Shown: positions 49,045 to 56,927 of the stretch, piece by piece
Numbering within the stretch: position 1 is the stretch's first letter
Layout of the letters: each line of letters opens with the position of its first letter
Assembly (NCBI GenBank): GCA_015061545.1
Contig: SUWJ01000014.1
Coordinates: forward strand, 1-59,627
Direction of reading: 5' to 3'
From: Lentisphaerota bacterium
GTDB lineage: Bacteria > Verrucomicrobiota > Lentisphaeria > Victivallales > Victivallaceae
Length of the DNA stretch: 59,627 nt
The notes under the pieces: model-generated
Told to the model about the DNA's origin: nothing
Databases searched by the model: none
Seen by the model: the letters and a program-made list of their open reading frames with translations, nothing else
Made by a program: the position numbers and the translations under genes

Positions 49045-50850
49045 TTACTGCTTGTTTTCAGCCGCCAGCTTTTCCTGTTCGCGCTTGGGCAGCACCACTT
49101 GCAGATGCAGTTCACGCAGCTGCTTGGGCGTTACCGGCGCGGGCGCGTTCATCATCAAATCCTGCGCCTGCTGGTTGAACGGGAACGCGATGATCTCGCG
49201 GATGTTCGGCTCGTCCGCCAGCAGCATGACCGTGCGGTCAACCCCGGGAGCAATACCGCCGTGGGGCGGGGCGCCGTGTTTGAAGGCGTTGATCATGCCG
49301 CCGAATTTATCATCGACCACGCTGCGGTCATGTCCGGCGATTTCAAACGCCTTGTACATGATTTCGGGACGATGGTTACGGATCGCTCCGCTGGAGAGTT
49401 CGATGCCGTTGCAGACAATATCGTACTGATACGCCAGAATATCCAGCGGATCTTTGTTTTCCAATGCATCCATACCGCCCTGGGGCATGGAGAAGGGGTT
49501 GTGGCTGAAGATCACCTGATTGGTCTCTTCGTCCAGCTCGAACATGGGGAAGTCCACGATCCAGCAGAACTTGAAGACGTTGGGATCGATCAGATCCAGC
49601 CGCTTGCCCAGTTCAGGGATCACCGCGCCGCCGGTCTTGATAACATTCTTTTCGCTGTCGGCAAGGAAGAACAACGCATCGCCTTCGGCAATATTGCCCG
49701 CCGCTTTAAGTCCCGCCAGAATTTCAGGATTGAGGAATTTGACGATGGGGCTCTTTTCGCCTTCGGCGGTCCAGATGATATATGCCATACCTTTGGCGCC
49801 GTTTTCCTGCGCAAAGCCGATCATATCATCAAAGAATTTACGGGGCTTGCCCGCCACCTGCGGCGCTTTCATGGCCCGCACCACGCCGCCGTTGGCAACC
49901 GTGGAGGCAAACGCCTTGAATTCGCAATCGCGGAAAAGTTCGGTCACGTCGATCATTTCGATCGGGTTGCGCAAGTCGGGCTTGTCCGAGCCGAAGCGCT
50001 TCATGGATTCGCGGTAAGGAATCCGCACAAAGGGCGGCTTGGAGTAATCTTTGGTGGAAAATTTGCTGAAGACCGCATCGAACATACCTTCGATGACCGC
50101 AAAGATATCTTCCTGATTGACAAAGCTCATTTCCACATCCAGCTGATAAAACTCACCGGGACTGCGGTCGGCACGGGCATCTTCGTCGCGGAAGCAGGGC
50201 GCAATCTGGAAGTAACGGTCAAAACCGGAAACCATCAGCAGCTGCTTGAACTGCTGCGGAGCCTGCGGCAGCGCGTAAAATTCGCCGGGATGCAGACGCG
50301 ACGGCACCAGATAGTCACGGGCGCCTTCGGGGCTGCTGGCGGTCAGGATCGGGGTCTGGAATTCGTGGAAACCCTGCGCGTGCATATATTCGCGCATGGC
50401 GGCAATGACTTCGCTGCGCAGAATGATGTTTTTGTGCAGTTTTTCGCGGCGCAAATCCAGGAAACGGTACTTCAAACGCAGCGATTCGGGTGCGCTGTCA
50501 TCTTTTGCCACCTGGAACGGCAGCACTTCGCATTCGCCGAGAACTTCCATTGCTTCGGCAACCACTTCGATTTCGCCGGTGGCAAGTTTGCTGTTGACGG
50601 TTTCGGGAGTACGCGCCACTACCGTACCGGTAAAGGCGATCACGCTTTCCACGCGCCAGCGTTCCAATTCCTGATAAAATGCCTTGTCGGGATCGATCAC
50701 CACCTGAGTCAGACCGTAGTGGTCGCGCAGGTCAATAAAAATCACCCCGCCGTGGTCGCGGACGCTGTGAACCCAGCCCGCGATTTTAACGGTCTGGCCG
50801 ACTTCGCTTTTGCGGAGCGCTCCGCAAGTATGTGTACGAAACTGTTCCAT
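49045..50850 (-). CDS. aspS: Aspartyl-tRNA synthetase, bacterial type
   Basis: A 601-residue class II synthetase of the bacterial AspRS type. It has the anticodon-binding OB fold at the N-terminus ([20 protein letters not shown]), motif 2 around [20 protein letters not shown], the bacterial-specific GAD insert (about 285-425), and motif 3 [20 protein letters not shown]. It charges tRNA-Asp. Whether it also charges tRNA-Asn cannot be told from this reading. The ribosome site is weak (CAAGGTG). The oxidoreductase gene lies upstream by 40 nt on the same strand. Confidence 0.96.
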   Translation of the reverse strand: MEQFRTHTCGALRKSEVGQTVKIAGWVHSVRDHGGVIFIDLRDHYGLTQVVIDPDKAFYQELERWRVESVIAFTGTVVARTPETVNSKLATGEIEVVAEAMEVLGECEVLPFQVAKDDSAPESLRLKYRFLDLRREKLHKNIILRSEVIAAMREYMHAQGFHEFQTPILTASSPEGARDYLVPSRLHPGEFYALPQAPQQFKQLLMVSGFDRYFQIAPCFRDEDARADRSPGEFYQLDVEMSFVNQEDIFAVIEGMFDAVFSKFSTKDYSKPPFVRIPYRESMKRFGSDKPDLRNPIEMIDVTELFRDCEFKAFASTVANGGVVRAMKAPQVAGKPRKFFDDMIGFAQENGAKGMAYIIWTAEGEKSPIVKFLNPEILAGLKAAGNIAEGDALFFLADSEKNVIKTGGAVIPELGKRLDLIDPNVFKFCWIVDFPMFELDEETNQVIFSHNPFSMPQGGMDALENKDPLDILAYQYDIVCNGIELSSGAIRNHRPEIMYKAFEIAGHDRSVVDDKFGGMINAFKHGAPPHGGIAPGVDRTVMLLADEPNIREIIAFPFNQQAQDLMMNAPAPVTPKQLRELHLQVVLPKREQEKLAAENKQ

Positions 50851-50890
50851 AGTAATTATTTACACCTTGAATAAAATATTGTTGTTTCTG

Positions 50891-52168
50891 TTACTTGGCA
50901 AGCGCCATATCCCGCGCCGCCGCCATAAGTTTATATTTTGCCGCCAGCTGCGAACGCTGACCGGCAGGTTCTTTGCCGGTGGCAAGCATATTGAGAAATT
51001 CATCGCGGACGATGGCAAAATGGAATTCGTGGCCATCGACCATGCTGGAGGGAGGCGTTACCAGCAGACGGCCGTCGGCTTGCAGCGTCACGGTCGAATC
51101 GCTGTAACCGAGTTCCGCCAGACGCTTTTCGATAACGCTCTTCATGGTTTCGGCGCTCATGGTCAACGGCTTGACCAGCACCAGCGCCTTGAACGCCGTA
51201 TCGGGACCTTGTTCCACAAAAAGATCCGCCAGCGTACCGCGGGCAACCTGATGGTGCATATCGCCGCCGCCTGCAGGAGCTTCCAGATTCCATTGGGTGT
51301 GAACGCGCACAGTCACGCCGTTGTAAGCTACATCCAGCACGCCGTTGCAGGCAACTTTAAGTACATTATTTTCCACACAATCGGCAAGATCCGCCGGGAA
51401 GGCGGGAGTCTTGGTGATAAGTTCAAACTTATCGGCGGGTACATCGGTACTGGTCAGCGTGGCATCGATGAGTTTGACATCTTTATCGTAGTCAATGGCT
51501 TTGTCGCCGTAGAGCATCCACTGGGCGTTATCCAGCAAGTGGGTGGTCACGTCGCACAGACCGCTGCCCTGTTTGTTGACATCAAAGTACCAGGCGGGAC
51601 GAACCAGCGGCGCGCCGTTGACGGTTTTGTAAAGGTGGTGAACGGTGCCGTTTTCGATCATAGGTTCATCGCCCTGACGGAATTCCCCGAAAATCTCTTT
51701 GGTCAGCATCAGATCCTTGAGCAGTCTTGCCGGCGGTTCCTGACGGCCCGTCATAATATCCACAATGGGATTGCCGCCCGCAGCAAGAGTGCGTTCCAGC
51801 ACGGCAGCGCCTTCGCTGTTGATGGTAACAGGTTTATCGGTCAGAATCGCGCAGCCTGCCTTGTGCATGGCTTCGAGGTAGTAGATCTTCTGGTCGTTGC
51901 GTCCGGCAAAGACGGCGATATCCACCACTTTGGCTTCGGCGGCGGCAACTGCCTTTTCCAGAAAATCGCTGCCGGTGTGGACATGGTAGATCCAGTCGGT
52001 GGGTTCTTCGGCGCGTTCGTTGAACGCATTTACCAGCTTCATGTAATTATCCAGATCGGGACCGGCTTCCGAAAAGATGTAGACATCGCGGCTGATCTCT
52101 TCGTGACGGCGGCGCAGAATCAACCCCGCATGGAAATGCCCCGGATTGACGATTACGAGCGTATGCAT
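50891..52168 (-). CDS. Gfo/Idh/MocA-type oxidoreductase with specialised C-terminal domain
   Basis: A 425-residue protein with a Rossmann-like N-terminus in which the usual GxGxxG is altered (VIVNPGHFHAGLIL). It keeps the AGCAILTDKPVTINSEG region, where the E-K-P lysine signature becomes D-K-P. A C-terminal domain of about 260 residues is the type annotated as putative oxidoreductase C-terminal (PF16490-like). Other members are sugar or inositol dehydrogenases. The altered nucleotide loop suggests changed cofactor use. AAGGAG precedes ATG 52168. Confidence 0.7.
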   Translation of the reverse strand: MHTLVIVNPGHFHAGLILRRRHEEISRDVYIFSEAGPDLDNYMKLVNAFNERAEEPTDWIYHVHTGSDFLEKAVAAAEAKVVDIAVFAGRNDQKIYYLEAMHKAGCAILTDKPVTINSEGAAVLERTLAAGGNPIVDIMTGRQEPPARLLKDLMLTKEIFGEFRQGDEPMIENGTVHHLYKTVNGAPLVRPAWYFDVNKQGSGLCDVTTHLLDNAQWMLYGDKAIDYDKDVKLIDATLTSTDVPADKFELITKTPAFPADLADCVENNVLKVACNGVLDVAYNGVTVRVHTQWNLEAPAGGGDMHHQVARGTLADLFVEQGPDTAFKALVLVKPLTMSAETMKSVIEKRLAELGYSDSTVTLQADGRLLVTPPSSMVDGHEFHFAIVRDEFLNMLATGKEPAGQRSQLAAKYKLMAAARDMALAK

Positions 52169-52285
52169 GAATTTATCTCCTTTTTAGGTTTATAAAAAAA
52201 ACTGCAAATATATATCAAAAGATAATTTACCACCGCAAAGCACTTAAAACAAATTTGAAAGCGCTTTTTTATCAATTTTTAGCAT

Positions 52286-52318
52286 AAAAAAGCCGCTTTG
52301 TTTCAACCTTAAAGGCGG
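52286..52318 (-). terminator. Rho-independent terminator of the MATE gene
   Basis: On the minus strand CCGCCTTT (52318-52311, overlapping the stop codon) pairs with AAAGCGG (52299-52293) with one bulged C, followed by CTTTTTT. Confidence 0.7.
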
Positions 52319-53679
52319 GTAATGCTGTTTTGAGGTTGTCCGGAGAGTTTCCTGCACGCCAGAAAGAGTACCAGCATATTGAGTGCTGCCACCAGTGCCC
52401 ACGATATGGGGTAGACTATCAGCAGCGATTCCATCGTGTTGTAAAGCGGAAAGATCACCTTCATCCAGGCTATGCGCAGGATGCAGGTGCCGACCAGCGT
52501 GGAGATCGCGGGCAGCAGCGAATTGCCCAGCCCCCGCAGCGCTCCGCTGGAAGTATCCATAAAAGCGATCAGAAAATAGACCGTAAACATCAAATGCGCC
52601 CGCATAACGCCGTAGCGGATCACCTCTTTATCGGTGGAAAATATGCTTATCAATGCCGGCGAGAAGTAACTCATCAGCAACCCGAAAATCAAATTGATCG
52701 CCAGCGACAGCGCCATGCAGATATTTATACACTTTATCAGCCGCTTGTATTTGCCCGCACCGTAGTTCTGCCCCACCGAGGCGATTGCCGTGTGATGCAG
52801 CGCAAAAACCAGCGCATAAAGCAGCATTTCCACATTGAATCCGGCAGTCATGCCCGCCACCGCTGCCACGCCGAAGCTGTTGATCCCGCTTTGGACCACA
52901 ATATTGGAAATCGAAAAACACCCCGACTGCAATCCGGCGGGCAGACCCAGTTTGATTATTCCCCCCAGCGATGACATATCCACGCGGATATTGCGCGGCA
53001 GCAGACGGGTGGCGCCGCGGCTTTTATAAAGTCTGCGCAGCGCCAGATATGCCGAAAGCAGGTGCGACGCGATCGTTGCCAGCGCCACTCCCGCCACATC
53101 CATCTTAAAGCAGATCACCAATATCAGATTCAGCACCACATTCAGCGTTCCTGCCAGACAGAGAAAATACAATGGCGCCCGTGTGTCGCCCACCGCCCGC
53201 AATATGGCACAGACAAAATTGTAGATTATCTGAAAAGGCACTCCAGCAAAGAGGATCGCCAGATAAAGCATACTGAGTTTTTGCGATTCAGCGGGTACAT
53301 CGGTAACTTTGACCAGAAATTCCAGCAAACACCACCCCAGTATGGCAACGGCAATACCGCTGATAATGGCAATAGCCACCGTGGTATGCACCAGCCGGGT
53401 CAGCTTCTTGCTCTCTTTGGCGCCGTAATACTGGGCAGCAAGAATATTGGACCCGGTTGAGATGCCAACCACCACATTTATCAGCAGTCCCAGCAGCGGC
53501 GTGGTTGCTCCGATCGCTGCCAGCGAGGTCGGCGAACCCCAGCGGCCGATGACCACCATATCTGCTGCCACAAATGCCAGCTGTAAAAGGTAGGTCAAAG
53601 CCAGCGGTGCGGCAAAAAGCAGCAGCTTGCCCAGCAGCGGACCCTGACTCATATCAATAGTGTTGCGTTTGGCTCTCAT
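52309..53679 (-). CDS. MATE-family multidrug/sodium efflux transporter
   Basis: A 456-residue protein with about twelve membrane helices in the MATE layout: a first helix with LLLFAAPLALTYLLQLAFVAADMVVIGRWG, and VVVGISTGSNILAAQYYGAKE near residue 70. The second-half counterpart is MLLYALVFALHHTAIASVGQNYGAGKYKRL, the repeat-specific VGQN.GA motif. It exports cationic drugs or metabolites by ion antiport. ATG 53679 is used; a TTG further upstream at 53718 would place the start in the terminator of the next gene, so it is rejected. It is a separate transcription unit bounded by terminators. Confidence 0.88.
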   Translation of the reverse strand: MRAKRNTIDMSQGPLLGKLLLFAAPLALTYLLQLAFVAADMVVIGRWGSPTSLAAIGATTPLLGLLINVVVGISTGSNILAAQYYGAKESKKLTRLVHTTVAIAIISGIAVAILGWCLLEFLVKVTDVPAESQKLSMLYLAILFAGVPFQIIYNFVCAILRAVGDTRAPLYFLCLAGTLNVVLNLILVICFKMDVAGVALATIASHLLSAYLALRRLYKSRGATRLLPRNIRVDMSSLGGIIKLGLPAGLQSGCFSISNIVVQSGINSFGVAAVAGMTAGFNVEMLLYALVFALHHTAIASVGQNYGAGKYKRLIKCINICMALSLAINLIFGLLMSYFSPALISIFSTDKEVIRYGVMRAHLMFTVYFLIAFMDTSSGALRGLGNSLLPAISTLVGTCILRIAWMKVIFPLYNTMESLLIVYPISWALVAALNMLVLFLACRKLSGQPQNSITRL

Positions 53680-53698
53680 AATATCGGGTAAATAATGG

Positions 53699-53737
53699 AA
53701 AAAAATCTGCCGATGCAATCAGTACACCGGCAGATTT
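53699..53737 (-). terminator. Strong Rho-independent terminator of the GH63-like gene
   Basis: The arms aaatctgccg (53703-53712) and cggcagattt (53728-53737) form a perfect 10-bp stem with a 15-nt loop, followed on the minus strand by a run of seven T. Confidence 0.88.
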
Positions 53738-53755
53738 ATTGATTGCAGTTTGATT

Positions 53756-56458
53756 TTATTTGCGTTTGATCACCAGTTTGCCGCTGGAGTTTTTCGGCAG
53801 CGTGATTTCCAGACAGCCCTCCACGCCGACCTGACAATCCACCGCCGCACCGTTGTATTCGGCACACCAGGAGCCTGCTCCTGCCACATAGAGTACGGTG
53901 GTCTTATCACCGATGTTGCCTTCGATGGAAAGTTCGGCTTCGGCACCGTTTTCATCGGCTTTCTGAGCAGTTATCCAGCAATCGTACCCGGTGGTGAAGC
54001 GGTGCAGATCAAAGTACGCCCCGTACCAGTTCATCACCGGCGAGGAGAGGCCGCCGAAGTGACAGCACCCCGCGCCGCGGTGACTGCTGACCGAAAAATG
54101 TTCAAAGCAGTAGCGGGATTGATCGACTTCGTTTTTCCATACATCGAGTGCGGTAATGGCGATCTTGCGGGCAAACTCGCTGCGGTTGTCGTCCAGCGCC
54201 GCCTTCCAGTAGAACCACTGGTGCGGCATCCAGACGCAGCCGTTCCAGTAGCCGTCGGTGCGGTAGTAGCTGGCGCGTTTATCCACGGTGGAAATACCGA
54301 TTTCCGTCCACATACCTTCAGGATCTTCCATGCGGCCGAAGAGTTTGTCGCGCTGATCTTTGGAGCAAATGCCCGAAACCAGCGGACTGGTTCCGTCCAT
54401 GCCGAAGTTGAAGTTCTCTTTGCCATCGGAATCCGGAGCCATCCAGTGTCCGACTGCATTGCCCTGACTGTCGTGTTCCACATAGCTGAAAATGGCATCT
54501 TTTTCGCTCCAGGAGTACTTCTGCAAGGCGTTGCTGAAAGCTTCAATATCGCTGTTGAAAGTATCAATATCGCCGGTTTTGCCCAGAATTTGCGCGGCGT
54601 GACGCAATATCTTGGCACTGCGGATGGCGTGAGCCGTGGTCACTGCCGGAGCACACTGGTAGCTCTTGGTTTTGTAGACATGCCACTGCGGCGGGTAATC
54701 GTCCCAGCCGCCGGAGTTGTAGAAGTAATCCCACATGTTCAGAATATCGCTGTTAAGCGAACGGTAGGTGGAAGTCGGAATATGTCCGGCTATAAAGTTG
54801 TAGAATTGCAGCAGCCGGGGATAGAAGAATTCCAGCATCTCCTTATCCTGATAACGGTTCCAGATTTCCGCATACAAATACATCTGCACCGGCAGCGGCG
54901 TACCATAGAGCAAAAATGCGTTGTTATCGCCCGGATCGGTTACATAAACATTCAGATTTTCAATGGCGCGGGTCTTGTCCAGTTCCAGAAAACCCAGCCC
55001 GATAAAGCCCGAATCCCAGCTGTAAAGGCTGTTGTAATATTTATCCGGCACATGATGGCGGATGTTGGTACCCTGTTTGCTGATGGGAAAGTTGATGTTG
55101 GTCAGCGAGGTTGCGCGCATCAACTGCTGGCTGAATTCATACTTTTTGCCCGCTGCGGTGCCGTCCGGAATGGTGGCGCGTTTTCTTGCCTGCTGGAAGA
55201 GTTTTTCCAGATTTTCTTCGCTTTTATCCAGTTTTGCAATGGCTTCGGCGGCAGCTGCGGTGTCGGCTGCGCTGCTGTAAAGAGTGTAGACCACGCTGGA
55301 GCTGTGGGGGGCAATTTCGATCGGCAGTATATAAGAATCGTGGCAGATCTCATCGCCGAAATCATACCATTGATTGTAATAAGGCTGCCGCAACCCGTAG
55401 GTGTAGTTGACAAAAGTGGAGAGATAAGGCACCGAATAGTTGCGTCTGGCAGATTCTTTCTGACTCCACCATACTGCGTAGCTGTAATCCAGACCTTCAC
55501 CCGAAATAATATCGCAATTTTCGATCGGACCATCGGCAAATTTGGGTTCTACCGCGCGCCCCAGCGGGGCAAAACGGATCTCATCGGCTTTCAGATCGGC
55601 TTTGCCGACGACAAAACCATCCATGCGTACTCCGCAGCCATCGGCGGCACTGATGATTTCCAGCGTGACTTTGCCGGAAAGCGGAGTACGGCTGATTTCC
55701 ACCAGCTCAAAATTATCGGTTCCACTGATTTCCAGTTCGCTGGAACAGCCATTGAGTATTACATTCAGCTTTACGATTTGATCTTTATCCACTCTCATCC
55801 GCAGATAAATGGCTCCATCGGTGGGCGCGGCTTCAAACTCATAGTATACTCTGTCGCCTTTTTTAGCGGCAAAGCAGGGCGCGGTTTTATCATAGAACGG
55901 CTGACCGATACAGCGGTTGTTGACCGTGCCGGGATAATTCTGTTCACCGCGGCGGCCACCGCAGAACGTCAGATTGTGGTCGTGGCGTTTGTAGGAATAA
56001 ACCAGATCTTTATAGTCCAATGCGTCGATAAATCTGGCTCCGGCAGGCACAAACGGCGTTACATCAGGGCGGGGGGCAAGGCGGGTGATCGCCAGCAATG
56101 TGGACGCGCGCAATTCATCGGTATTATTGACAAATTCGCAGCGGCCCAGCCAAAGATCTTTGCCGATGTTGGAGTAGGAGGAATCGGCATAAAATACGTC
56201 CTGTCCTTCCATCTGCTGCCGCACCATAAAATAGCTCAGATCGGGGGCAGCTTCGTAGGGCGAGCAGTTACATTCCCGCAACGTTTCGGGCGGGAAAAAG
56301 CTGCGGCGCAGGATCCCCGGGATCAGAACAAAATCGAATTTGACGCCGCGTTTGCGGTCGGCAATATGGCTCAATGCGTAAATGTCACGGGCAAACGGAC
56401 CCCAATCGGTAAGGCTTTTCAAATCGTGGGTGTTGATAAGATAGTCGTACTTATTCAT
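53756..56458 (-). CDS. GH63-like (alpha/alpha)6 glycoside hydrolase
   Basis: A 900-residue protein without signal peptide. Residues 1-400 are mainly beta-rich, and the C-terminal half is an (alpha/alpha)6 barrel of clan GH-G type. Visible landmarks: WDSGFIGLGFLELD (481-494), GGWDDYPP (583-590) holding the candidate acid aspartate, MDGTSPLVSGI (688-697), GYWNGCVWMPHQWFYWKAL (736-754), and CFEHFSV (784-790) with candidate base E786, followed by CCHFGGLSSPVMNW. These match GH63 and trehalase-like enzymes that release alpha-linked glucose or mannose. AAGGAG lies 9 nt before ATG 56458; a TTG start three codons earlier is less likely. Confidence 0.72.
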   Translation of the reverse strand: MNKYDYLINTHDLKSLTDWGPFARDIYALSHIADRKRGVKFDFVLIPGILRRSFFPPETLRECNCSPYEAAPDLSYFMVRQQMEGQDVFYADSSYSNIGKDLWLGRCEFVNNTDELRASTLLAITRLAPRPDVTPFVPAGARFIDALDYKDLVYSYKRHDHNLTFCGGRRGEQNYPGTVNNRCIGQPFYDKTAPCFAAKKGDRVYYEFEAAPTDGAIYLRMRVDKDQIVKLNVILNGCSSELEISGTDNFELVEISRTPLSGKVTLEIISAADGCGVRMDGFVVGKADLKADEIRFAPLGRAVEPKFADGPIENCDIISGEGLDYSYAVWWSQKESARRNYSVPYLSTFVNYTYGLRQPYYNQWYDFGDEICHDSYILPIEIAPHSSSVVYTLYSSAADTAAAAEAIAKLDKSEENLEKLFQQARKRATIPDGTAAGKKYEFSQQLMRATSLTNINFPISKQGTNIRHHVPDKYYNSLYSWDSGFIGLGFLELDKTRAIENLNVYVTDPGDNNAFLLYGTPLPVQMYLYAEIWNRYQDKEMLEFFYPRLLQFYNFIAGHIPTSTYRSLNSDILNMWDYFYNSGGWDDYPPQWHVYKTKSYQCAPAVTTAHAIRSAKILRHAAQILGKTGDIDTFNSDIEAFSNALQKYSWSEKDAIFSYVEHDSQGNAVGHWMAPDSDGKENFNFGMDGTSPLVSGICSKDQRDKLFGRMEDPEGMWTEIGISTVDKRASYYRTDGYWNGCVWMPHQWFYWKAALDDNRSEFARKIAITALDVWKNEVDQSRYCFEHFSVSSHRGAGCCHFGGLSSPVMNWYGAYFDLHRFTTGYDCWITAQKADENGAEAELSIEGNIGDKTTVLYVAGAGSWCAEYNGAAVDCQVGVEGCLEITLPKNSSGKLVIKRK

Positions 56459-56760
56459 AACAAACAAACTCCTTGCTTGGTTTGTCTGTTAATTTACACC
56501 CGCAAAACTAAAATGCAACATTTAATTACTTGTGTTACACTAAATAACCTGTAAAATCTTCACCGGGTAAAACAATAACTGCTCGCGGGGCTATGCAAAA
56601 AAGGGGGGGCTGTTGCAAAATCTCATAAAAGGTTGCAAATCCCCTGTTTTTTTGTACAAATTTTTGTTTGCTGTCGAAAAAATCAGCAATCTTGAATTTA
56701 TACAACAACAAAAAAATTATTGCAGGTAAAACATTGTATCTCTTTTATATAAAAAAAATT

Positions 56761-56796
56761 GGAATTGCTTTTATTACAGGTAATAAAAGCAATTCC
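56761..56796. repeat. Perfect 16-bp hairpin
   Basis: Left arm 56761-56776 (ggaattgcttttatta) and right arm 56781-56796 pair perfectly around a 4-nt loop, cagg. It lies within the MITE-like element. Confidence 0.85.
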
Positions 56797-56820
56797 GGTG
56801 AAAGTTTTTGGAAAATGGGG

Positions 56821-56863
56821 TGTGGGGAAGAGAACCTTTTTTCAAAAAGGTTTCTTCCCCACA
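56821..56863. repeat. Long hairpin with tgtggggaaga ends
   Basis: Arm 56821-56841 (tgtggggaaga, bulged G, aaccttttt) pairs with 56844-56863, giving a stem of about 20 bp. It is adjacent to the right end of the MITE-like element. Confidence 0.75.
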
Positions 56864-56895
56864 AAACAGTTTTGCAACAGACCCTAAGTTGTCTG

Positions 56896-56922
56896 ATAAA
56901 ATTTGCACTTCTGACCGTGCAA
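56896..56922 (-). terminator. Weak terminator of the phosphatase fusion gene
   Basis: On the minus strand a 6-bp stem (ttgcac 56903-56908 / gtgcaa 56917-56922) is followed by ATTTTATC, 5 nt after the stop codon. Confidence 0.35.
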
Positions 56923-56927
56923 TGAGT

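Larger units (their letters stand above)
56606..56884. mobile_element. MITE-like element with IS6-type terminal inverted repeats
   Basis: The left end ggggctgttgcaaaa (56606-56620) and the right end ttttgcaacagaccc (56870-56884) are inverted copies at 14 of 15 positions. The GGG-T/G-CTGTTGCAAA end resembles IS6-family ends (for example GGCACTGTTGCAAA of IS26). The 279-bp interior carries no transposase but contains two strong hairpins. I cannot see a clear 8-bp target duplication (flanks aaaaaggg and taagttgt), so it is an old or rearranged insertion, or the ends arose otherwise. It fills most of the gap between the GH63-like and phosphatase-fusion genes. Confidence 0.5.

Noticed and set aside
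53750-56554. A plus-strand open frame of over 900 codons opposite the GH63-like gene
   Set aside because: The minus-strand product has catalytic motifs, a ribosome site and a terminator; the opposite frame has low-complexity composition with no recognisable domain and arises from codon bias.
56668-56925. An 85-codon plus-strand frame inside the MITE-like element
   Set aside because: It is lysine- and isoleucine-rich because of A/T runs and runs through two hairpins; no ribosome site and no plausible fold.
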